14,190 nt of DNA from Marinilabiliaceae bacterium (GTDB lineage Bacteria; Bacteroidota; Bacteroidia; Bacteroidales; Marinilabiliaceae), in assembly GCA_027010905.1 (NCBI GenBank), contig JALVBA010000023.1, positions 1 to 14,190 on the forward strand, read 5' to 3'. Positions 1-5,470 of the stretch are shown here, one piece after another (position 1 is the first letter of the stretch; each line of letters begins with the position of its first letter). The notes under the pieces are model-generated. The model searched no databases. It saw only the letters and a program-made list of their open reading frames with translations, and had not been told where the DNA came from. The position numbers were made by a program, and so were the translations under genes.

Positions 1-54
1 CTGACAGCGGTACTTTAGGCAGAAGCTGGAAGATAAAAGCTGAGCGATAGCGAA

Positions 55-71
55 ATCCCGAGCATCGGGAT
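55..71. repeat. Short GC hairpin next to the heptamer array
   Basis: Perfect inverted repeat ATCCCGA / TCGGGAT with a three-base GCA loop. It directly abuts the TAAAAAG array, sharing its final T with the first repeat unit. On the + strand it is followed by an A-rich rather than T-rich run; read on the minus strand the run lies before the hairpin. It is therefore not a classical terminator in either direction. Confidence 0.6.
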
Positions 72-126
72 AAAAAGTAAAAAGTAAAAAGTAAAAAGTA
101 AAAAGTAAAAAGTAAAAAGTAAAAAG
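71..126. repeat. Tandem heptanucleotide array, TAAAAAG x 8
   Basis: Eight perfect back-to-back copies of TAAAAAG cover 56 bases, ending where AAAAAG is followed by GCAG. There is no sequence divergence between units, so the array is recent or is kept uniform by slippage. Copy number probably varies between strains. It is A-rich on the + strand, so it should be intrinsically curved or flexible. It lies about 145 bases upstream of the glutaminyl cyclase start. Confidence 0.95.
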
Positions 127-132
127 GCAGAA

Positions 133-169
133 GGAATTGAGTAACTGAGGATTTGAGGAATTGAGTAAC
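133..169. repeat. Direct repeat GGAATTGAGTAAC, two copies
   Basis: The 13-base sequence occurs at 133-145 and again at 157-169, separated by 11 bases that also contain TGAG-type words. It sits between the TAAAAAG and GGAAC/GAAAC arrays and may be a degenerate part of the same repeat region. Confidence 0.7.
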
Positions 170-243
170 CCGGAACCCGAAACAAGGAACTCGAAACCCG
201 GAACTTTGAACTTGGAACCCGAAACATATTTTGAACCCGGAAC
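170..243. repeat. Degenerate GGAAC/GAAAC array, 7-base half-units in 14-base units
   Basis: Four consecutive 14-base units lie at 170-183, 184-197, 198-211 and 212-225. Each has the form NNGGAAC followed by NNGAAAC or NNTGAAC. A degenerate unit (226-236, ending TTTTGAAC) and a final CCGGAAC half-unit (237-243) follow. The last bases of each half-unit are nearly fixed (GAAC or AAAC) while the first two vary, as expected for an old heptamer array. From memory, similar GGAACCCGAAAC runs are common between genes in Bacteroidota genomes and give spurious FRVPGS-like proteins. I know of no function. Confidence 0.85.
205..233 (+). promoter_or_regulatory. Possible promoter for the glutaminyl cyclase gene
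   Basis: TTTG at 205-208 is separated by 18 bases from TATTTTG at 227-233, one base short of the Bacteroidota -7 consensus TAnnTTTG. Spacing and distance to the ATG at 270 are reasonable. Both boxes lie inside the GGAAC/GAAAC array, so the match may be a by-product of repeat composition. Confidence 0.3.
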
Positions 244-269
244 AAATCATAAACAGATAAATTGAAACA

Positions 270-1274
270 ATGATATTAAAACACATCACATTAATAACCG
301 TTGCACTGATTGCCTTAGCAGGATGTCAGGGTTCGGGAAAGAGAGCCGGAAGCGTAACAAAACAAAAAAGTTCATCAGTGAAGTTGATTAAAGCACCGCA
401 GTTCAATGCTGACTCGGCATACTCCTATGTTGAGAAGCAGGTGGCATTTGGGCCACGTGTCCCAAACACTAAAGAGCACTTGCTTTGTGCCGATTACCTT
501 AGTAGCGAAATGAAACGTTTTGGTGCTGATGTGATTGTTCAGGATGCCCCGGTAACTGCTTTCGACGGAACTGAGCTAAAGGCTAAAAACATTATAGGCC
601 AGTTCAATCCTGAAAAGAGGAACAGAATATTGCTGTTTGCTCATTGGGATAGCCGTCCGTTTGCCGACCATGACCCTGATCCTCAAAAGCGCAATACACC
701 CATACTTGGTGCTAACGACGGAGCCAGTGGAGTAGGGGTGCTGATGGAGATGGCACGTCAGATAAACAAAGCCGGTATAAATATGGGGGTAGATATTATC
801 TTCTTCGATGCTGAAGATTACGGTATGCCCGATCATATTGATGTGAAGTATAAACCTGATACTTGGTGTCTGGGCACACAGTACTGGTGCAAAAATCCAC
901 ACAGAAAAGACTATACCGCACGATACGGGATTCTGCTTGATATGGTTGGGGCTCCTGATGCCGTCTTTTATCAAGAGCTATACTCTAAAAAATTTGCACC
1001 AAATTTGGTTGACAGGGTTTGGAACACAGCTGCTGATCAGGGGTATTTAAGCTATTTTAGCTTTGAGGATGGTGGTCAGATTGTTGATGACCATGTATAT
1101 GTTAACAAGCTGCGAAATATTCCAAGTATCGACATAATTCAGCATGAGCCGATGTCTGAAACAAATTTCAATGCATACTGGCATACGCATGAGGATAATA
1201 TGAATAATATTGATAGAGCAACACTTAAAGCGGTAGGACAAATATTGCTTGAAGTAATTTATTCTGAAAAGTAA
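270..1274 (+). CDS. Glutaminyl-peptide cyclotransferase, M28 family, lipoprotein
   Basis: Converts N-terminal Gln of proteins and peptides to pyroglutamate, acting outside the cytoplasm as a lipid-anchored enzyme. Residues 1-19 are a lipoprotein signal peptide ending LAGC, so Cys19 would be lipidated. The rest is one M28 zinc-peptidase-like domain of usual length. Compared with human glutaminyl cyclase, the visible site is: Asp150 (GANDGASG) as zinc ligand; Glu182 as catalytic acid and Asp183 as zinc ligand (FFDAEDYG); Asp224 (LLDMVGAPD); and His305 (YWHTHED) as zinc ligand. Asp in place of Glu as second zinc ligand fits the bacterial enzymes of Porphyromonas and Tannerella. An M28 aminopeptidase is the alternative, but the single zinc set and the LLDMVGAPD and WHT motifs favour a cyclase. 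The ATG follows an AT-rich leader without a clear Shine-Dalgarno site. RNase HII follows 55 bases downstream and may be co-transcribed. Confidence 0.88.
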   Translation: MILKHITLITVALIALAGCQGSGKRAGSVTKQKSSSVKLIKAPQFNADSAYSYVEKQVAFGPRVPNTKEHLLCADYLSSEMKRFGADVIVQDAPVTAFDGTELKAKNIIGQFNPEKRNRILLFAHWDSRPFADHDPDPQKRNTPILGANDGASGVGVLMEMARQINKAGINMGVDIIFFDAEDYGMPDHIDVKYKPDTWCLGTQYWCKNPHRKDYTARYGILLDMVGAPDAVFYQELYSKKFAPNLVDRVWNTAADQGYLSYFSFEDGGQIVDDHVYVNKLRNIPSIDIIQHEPMSETNFNAYWHTHEDNMNNIDRATLKAVGQILLEVIYSEK

Positions 1275-1329
1275 TATTGAAATCCCCATACTTTTCCATC
1301 AAAAAGAGGAATAATAATTTTTAATCATT

Positions 1330-1938
1330 TTGGCTAACCTTCTTCCATATCTGAATGAGAATCTTATTGAAGCCGGTTGTGATGAGGCAGGAAGAGGATG
1401 CCTCGCGGGTCCGGTAGTAGCTGCCGCAGTAATACTGCCCAAAGGATTTACAAACCATATATTGAATGACTCCAAGCAGCTCACCGAAAAACAGCGTGAG
1501 GAGTTAAGACCAATCATTGAAGAGCAGGCAATTGCCTGGGCGGTGGCATTTGTTGATAATAACGAGATAGATAAAATAAATATATTAAGAGCTTCCATTA
1601 CTGCCATGCACCGGGCTGTTGACCAATTAGAGACGAAACCACAACACCTGTTAATCGACGGAAACCGATTCTACCCATACCCCAATATTAAACATACATG
1701 TGTAATTAAAGGTGATGGGAAGTATCTTTCAATTGCGGCTGCAAGTGTTTTGGCTAAAACACACCGTGATGAGTTTATGCTTGAACTTCATAAGCAGTAT
1801 CCTCAGTACTACTGGGACAAAAATAAGGGGTATCCAACAAAGAAACATCGTGAGGGAATTGTAAAGACCGGTACTACGCCATACCACAGAATAACTTTCA
1901 AACTGCTTGATGAGCAGCTGAAACTAGATTTAAAATAA
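1330..1938 (+). CDS. rnhB: Ribonuclease HII
   Basis: Cytoplasmic enzyme that cuts RNA in RNA-DNA hybrids and incises at single ribonucleotides misincorporated in DNA. At 202 residues it is full length. The first two active-site acids are Asp18-Glu19 in CDEAGRGCLAGP, the third is Asp110 (LLIDGN), and the fourth is probably Asp129 (KGDGKY). The family motif AAASVLAKTHRD and the GYPTKKH segment are present. The start is TTG at 1330: the reading frame is closed by TAA at 1312 and there is no in-frame ATG before the active site, whereas the initial MANLLPYLNENLIEAGCDEAG-like segment resembles Bacteroidales homologues. A purine-rich AGAGGA lies at 1305-1310, rather far for a ribosome-binding site. 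It follows the cyclase gene by 55 bases with no terminator between them. Confidence 0.96.
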   Translation: MANLLPYLNENLIEAGCDEAGRGCLAGPVVAAAVILPKGFTNHILNDSKQLTEKQREELRPIIEEQAIAWAVAFVDNNEIDKINILRASITAMHRAVDQLETKPQHLLIDGNRFYPYPNIKHTCVIKGDGKYLSIAAASVLAKTHRDEFMLELHKQYPQYYWDKNKGYPTKKHREGIVKTGTTPYHRITFKLLDEQLKLDLK

Positions 1939-1992
1939 AAACTTATATTTACAATCAATATTAAAAAATAATAATTTAAAAGTTTTATTCAC

Positions 1993-4140
1993 ATGAAAAA
2001 GATTTTAACTTTTTTCCTGATTGTCAGTCTGTTCACAAGTAATATAAGAGCTGATGAAGGAATGTGGTTTTTACCTCTCATTCAGAAATTGAACATGAAA
2101 AAGATGAAGGATCTGGGGCTGAAGCTTACGGCTGAGGATATCTACAGTATTAACCACAGTAGTTTAAAGGATGCTGTAATTATTTTTGGTGGCGGTTGTA
2201 CCGGTGAGATAGTATCCGACAAAGGACTTATCTTTACTAATCACCACTGTGGCTACGGTACAATTCAGAAATTAAGTTCACTAGAGCATAATTTTCTGAA
2301 AGATGGGTTCTGGGCTAAAAGCTTAGAGGAGGAGATGCCGGCCCCCGGAATATCTGCTACCTTCATGAAATACATGAAGGATGTTACCGATCAGATAAAT
2401 GCAGTGGTTACCGATGATATGTCGGAAGAGGAGCGAGGAGAGAAGATTCGGGAGGTTAATGCCAAAATAGTTGAGAAGGCTATTGATGGAACAACTTATA
2501 ATGCAATGGTAAGAAGCTTCTTTGCAGGCAATCAGTTCTTCCTTGTGGTATATGAGAAATTCAGTGACGTTCGTTTTGTTGGTGCTCCCCCATCGTCAAT
2601 AGGTAAATTCGGACATGATACCGACAACTGGATGTGGCCTCGTCACACCGGCGACTTTAGTATCTTCAGAGTATATGCTGATGCTGATGGTAACCCTGCA
2701 GCTTACTCACCCGACAATAAACCGTACAAGCCTGCTCATCACCTCCCGGTTTCCATTAAAGGAGTTGAGACAGGTGACTTTGCTATGACTCTTGGGTATC
2801 CGGGTAGCACCGATAGGTATCTCACATCGTGGGGTATCGAAGAGCGCATGAATATTACTAACCATGCACGTATTAAGGTTAGAGGAATTAAACAGGATAT
2901 TTGGAAGAAAGATATGATGTCGAGCGAGAAGATTCGTATTCAATATGCATCTAAATTTTCACGCAGTTCTAACTATTGGAAAAATAGTATTGGAATGAAC
3001 AGAGGTTTGGAGAAGTTGGATGTTATCTCAAAAAAACAGAAGCTGGAAGCAAGATTTGATAAGTGGGCAAACAGCACCTCTGTTAGTAAAGAAAAATATG
3101 GTGATGCGTTGGAAGGATTAAAAACAGGCTATCAGGGTAGAGCTGCTTCGATGTATGCAAACTCATATCTGATAGAGTCTTTCTTGCGAGGAACTGAAAT
3201 CTTTGGCTTCTCTCTATTGGCAAAAAGATTGGAAGAGGCTCTTCAGTCAGGTGAGCAGGAGAAGATTGACAAAATAGTGGAAGGGATGAAAATATCTGAG
3301 AAATCTTTCTACAAAGATTACAGTGCCAAAACTGACCATAAGGTTATGGCAGCTATGCTGGAGCTTTATCATACTGACATCGACAAGAAGTACTATCCCG
3401 AGTTTTACAAAATTATTGACAAGAAGTTTAAAGGTGATTTTGAGAAATATAGTGATGTGATTTTTGAAAAGTCAATCTTTACTGATGAAGCCCGATTCAA
3501 TGCATTTTTAGACAATCCAAAGCTTAAAATACTTGAAAAAGACCTTGTATTTCAGGGAGGGAAAGCAGTACTTGATACATACATGAACCTGAGAGATATG
3601 CAGAAAGAGAGCTCAAAAAAGATTTCTCAGGATAACCGTCTTTTTCAGGCAGGTTTGATGGAGATGGCTCCAGAGCTTATTCAATATTCTGATGCTAACT
3701 TTACAATGCGATTAAGCTATGGTGTGGTAGGCGACTACGAGCCTCGTGATGCCGTTATTTACAAGGAGTACACAACCCTGAAGGGAGTAATGGAGAAAGA
3801 GGATCCTAATAACTTTGAATTTATTGTTGCGGATAAATTAAAAGAGCTTTACAATACAAAAGATTACGGTCGTTATGCCGATAAGAAAGGGTATATGCCT
3901 GTCTGTTTTACAACCAATAACGACATAACTGGTGGTAACAGCGGTAGTCCTGTTATCAATGGCAATGGAGAGCTGATAGGTTTAGCTTTCGATGGTAACT
4001 GGGAGGCAATGAGTGGAGATATCGCTTTTGAACCTGATTTGCAAAAAACTATTTGTGTTGATTCGCGTTACGTACTATTTATTATTGATAAGTATGCAGG
4101 AGCACAAAACCTTATTGACGAGTTGACTATTGTTGAGTAG
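1993..4140 (+). CDS. S46 family dipeptidyl-peptidase, DPP7-like
   Basis: Serine exopeptidase of the chymotrypsin fold that releases dipeptides from peptide N-termini in the periplasm, supplying peptides to asaccharolytic or protein-using Bacteroidota. Residues 1-20 form a signal peptide cut after IRA, giving the mature start DEGMW typical of the family. The triad is His85 (FTNHHCGYG), Asp221 (PRHTGDF) and Ser650 (TGGNSGSPV). The NWMWPRH segment at 212-218 belongs to the region that binds the substrate N-terminus. The middle third is the helical S46 insertion domain. The residue 18 positions after the catalytic Ser is Gly668 (AFDGNWEAMSGD). DPP11 enzymes carry Arg there for Asp/Glu at P1, so this enzyme should prefer hydrophobic P1 residues like DPP7. 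Length, 715, is normal. A TATATTTA box at 1944-1951 is a weak promoter candidate. Two hairpins follow the stop codon. Confidence 0.95.
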   Translation: MKKILTFFLIVSLFTSNIRADEGMWFLPLIQKLNMKKMKDLGLKLTAEDIYSINHSSLKDAVIIFGGGCTGEIVSDKGLIFTNHHCGYGTIQKLSSLEHNFLKDGFWAKSLEEEMPAPGISATFMKYMKDVTDQINAVVTDDMSEEERGEKIREVNAKIVEKAIDGTTYNAMVRSFFAGNQFFLVVYEKFSDVRFVGAPPSSIGKFGHDTDNWMWPRHTGDFSIFRVYADADGNPAAYSPDNKPYKPAHHLPVSIKGVETGDFAMTLGYPGSTDRYLTSWGIEERMNITNHARIKVRGIKQDIWKKDMMSSEKIRIQYASKFSRSSNYWKNSIGMNRGLEKLDVISKKQKLEARFDKWANSTSVSKEKYGDALEGLKTGYQGRAASMYANSYLIESFLRGTEIFGFSLLAKRLEEALQSGEQEKIDKIVEGMKISEKSFYKDYSAKTDHKVMAAMLELYHTDIDKKYYPEFYKIIDKKFKGDFEKYSDVIFEKSIFTDEARFNAFLDNPKLKILEKDLVFQGGKAVLDTYMNLRDMQKESSKKISQDNRLFQAGLMEMAPELIQYSDANFTMRLSYGVVGDYEPRDAVIYKEYTTLKGVMEKEDPNNFEFIVADKLKELYNTKDYGRYADKKGYMPVCFTTNNDITGGNSGSPVINGNGELIGLAFDGNWEAMSGDIAFEPDLQKTICVDSRYVLFIIDKYAGAQNLIDELTIVE

Positions 4141-4152
4141 TAGGCTGTAAGG

Positions 4153-4185
4153 ATTGAAGGCTTCACTTGAAGTGAGCCCTTCAAT
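4153..4185. terminator. Imperfect hairpin after the S46 peptidase gene
   Basis: ATTGAAGG pairs with CCTTCAAT, and inner CACT pairs with AGTG around a TGA loop, with one unpaired base on each arm. It starts 13 bases after the stop codon. The sequence that follows is A-rich, so it is a poor terminator on the + strand and may instead protect the 3' end. It shares the AAGGCTTCACTT core with the next hairpin. Confidence 0.55.
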
Positions 4186-4200
4186 GTCAAAAAATATATA

Positions 4201-4239
4201 GTAAAGGCTTCACTTTGAGTGAGGCCTTTACTTTTTTTT
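4201..4239 (+). terminator. Rho-independent terminator of the S46 peptidase block
   Basis: GTAAAGGC and GCCTTTAC form the outer stem, CACT and AGTG the inner stem, closed by a short TTG loop with a small bulge. The hairpin is followed directly by eight T residues (4232-4239). This is the clearest intrinsic terminator in the window and separates the upstream genes from the esterase. Confidence 0.88.
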
Positions 4240-4261
4240 GTGATTTGTAATCTGTACTTTG
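4237..4261 (+). promoter_or_regulatory. Weak promoter candidate for the esterase gene
   Basis: TTTG (4237-4240) and TACTTTG (4255-4261) resemble the Bacteroidota -33 and -7 boxes. However, the spacing of 14 bases is short and the -7 box lacks one base. It starts in the terminator T-run and lies 25 bases before the ATG. A promoter is expected here because a strong terminator precedes the gene. Confidence 0.25.
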
Positions 4262-4286
4262 TGAGACAATTTAAAAGTAAATTATC

Positions 4287-5369
4287 ATGAATAGTAAACT
4301 TTTTCCCTTTATTGCCAATATTGTTATTGTTGTACTACTTATGCTGGGATGTAAGGATGACGGGTTAACGATACCTGTAACTGACCAAAACATTACATAC
4401 ATGGGGCGTATTGAGATGAACGATAGTGTGGCAACTTTAATTTGGCCGGGTACTTCTGTGAAGATTAACTTTGAAGGCGAGTCTGTATCAGCAACTCTGA
4501 AAGATGAGAAAGGGGAGAACTATTACAACATTGTTCTTGATGAGGACAGCATAATAGTTTTGCATCCCGATACAGATAAGAAGCAGTATCTGTTGGCCTC
4601 AAATCTTACAGAGGGGAAACACTCAATAGAGATTTTTAAACGTACGGAGTGGAATAATGGGAAAACGAATTTTTACGGTTTTAAGTTAGAGGGCAATGCA
4701 AAACTTCTGCCGGCTGATACCAGGAAAGATGTGAAGATTGAGTTTTATGGAAACTCCATCACATCGGGATGTGCTGTTGAGGATTATTCCGGTAACGATT
4801 CACCTGATAGCATCTTTACAAATAATTGGAATAGCTATGCAGCTGTAACAGCACGCAGTTTGGATGCTGATTACCGCTGTATCAGTAAAGGAGGTATTGG
4901 GATTATGGTTAGCTGGTTTCCTTTGATTATGCCTGAGATGTATAACAGGCTTATCCCAAATGACCCTGGCAGTAGTTGGGATTTTTCAAAATATACCCCC
5001 GACATTGTAGTAATTAATCTTTTTCAGAATGATTCGTGGCTTGTAAATATGCCCGACCATAACGAGTTTAAGCACAGATTTGGAACTACTGCTCCTGATG
5101 ATGAGTTTATAATTAACTCATACCGCCGGTTTGTTTCAGCCCTAAGAGGCCACTATCCCAACGCAAGGATTATTTGCATGCTTGGTAATATGGATATTAC
5201 AGCGAAAGACTCTCCATGGCTCGGATATGTGGAGCAAGCTGTAGCACAACTAAACGATAAAAGGATACAGACTCTTTTTGTGCCATATAAAGAGACACCC
5301 GGCCATCCCCGAATTGAGGAGCAGCAGATTATGGCTGATAACCTTATTGAATTTATAAAGAAAAATTAG
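4287..5369 (+). CDS. SGNH-hydrolase lipoprotein, CE2-like carbohydrate esterase
   Basis: Predicted deacetylase or esterase acting on acylated polysaccharide outside the cytoplasm; the substrate is not known. A hydrophobic leader ends LMLGC, making Cys22 the lipidation site. Residues about 35-140 are beta-rich and match the N-terminal jelly-roll of CE2 esterases. The SGNH domain begins at about 148. Block I is YGNSITSG with Ser157 as nucleophile, carrying Asn where GDSI is usual. Block II is KGGIGI (Gly203 region), block III is FQNDSW (Asn248), and block V is TPGHP with His340. The Asp normally three residues before the His is replaced by Thr337. This fits the Ser-His dyad described for some CE2 enzymes. 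It is flanked upstream by a terminator and downstream by a convergent gene, so it is probably monocistronic. A plain GDSL lipase is less likely given the two-domain layout. Confidence 0.85.
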   Translation: MNSKLFPFIANIVIVVLLMLGCKDDGLTIPVTDQNITYMGRIEMNDSVATLIWPGTSVKINFEGESVSATLKDEKGENYYNIVLDEDSIIVLHPDTDKKQYLLASNLTEGKHSIEIFKRTEWNNGKTNFYGFKLEGNAKLLPADTRKDVKIEFYGNSITSGCAVEDYSGNDSPDSIFTNNWNSYAAVTARSLDADYRCISKGGIGIMVSWFPLIMPEMYNRLIPNDPGSSWDFSKYTPDIVVINLFQNDSWLVNMPDHNEFKHRFGTTAPDDEFIINSYRRFVSALRGHYPNARIICMLGNMDITAKDSPWLGYVEQAVAQLNDKRIQTLFVPYKETPGHPRIEEQQIMADNLIEFIKKN

Positions 5370-5470
5370 TTGTCAGTCAGATATGTTTTAGAGGAACCAC
5401 TAGTAGTCACCGGGTGGCTGTTAATAGTGAGACACCAGATGACTTTTATGCTTTGCCCGAAATACTCTTT

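Larger units (their letters stand above)
1..269. other. Gene-free left edge dominated by simple repeats
   Basis: No credible protein is encoded here. The one long reading frame, on the minus strand, is an artefact of 7-base repeats that translate into FRVP- and LLFTFYF-like strings. The stretch contains a small perfect hairpin (55-71), a TAAAAAG array (71-126), a twice-repeated GGAATTGAGTAAC (133-145 and 157-169), a GGAAC/GAAAC array (170-243), and then about 26 bases of AT-rich leader for the following gene. Positions 1-54 show nothing recognisable. The gene that lay to the left is outside the window. Confidence 0.8.

Noticed and set aside
71..243. CRISPR array
   Set aside because: The units are 7 or 14 bases and directly adjacent, with no spacers and no cas genes nearby.
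15..245. Minus-strand reading frame of 76 residues
   Set aside because: It is a translation of the heptamer arrays (FRVP and LLFTFYF repeats) with no independent coding signal.
576..974. Minus-strand frame of 132 residues inside the glutaminyl cyclase gene
   Set aside because: It is fully contained in a well-supported gene on the other strand and resembles no known protein.
5405..5419. Hairpin AGTCAC-CGG-GTGGCT between the esterase and kinase genes as a terminator
   Set aside because: The stem has only six pairs including one G-T pair and no T-run follows. The 101-base convergent gap holds nothing clearer.
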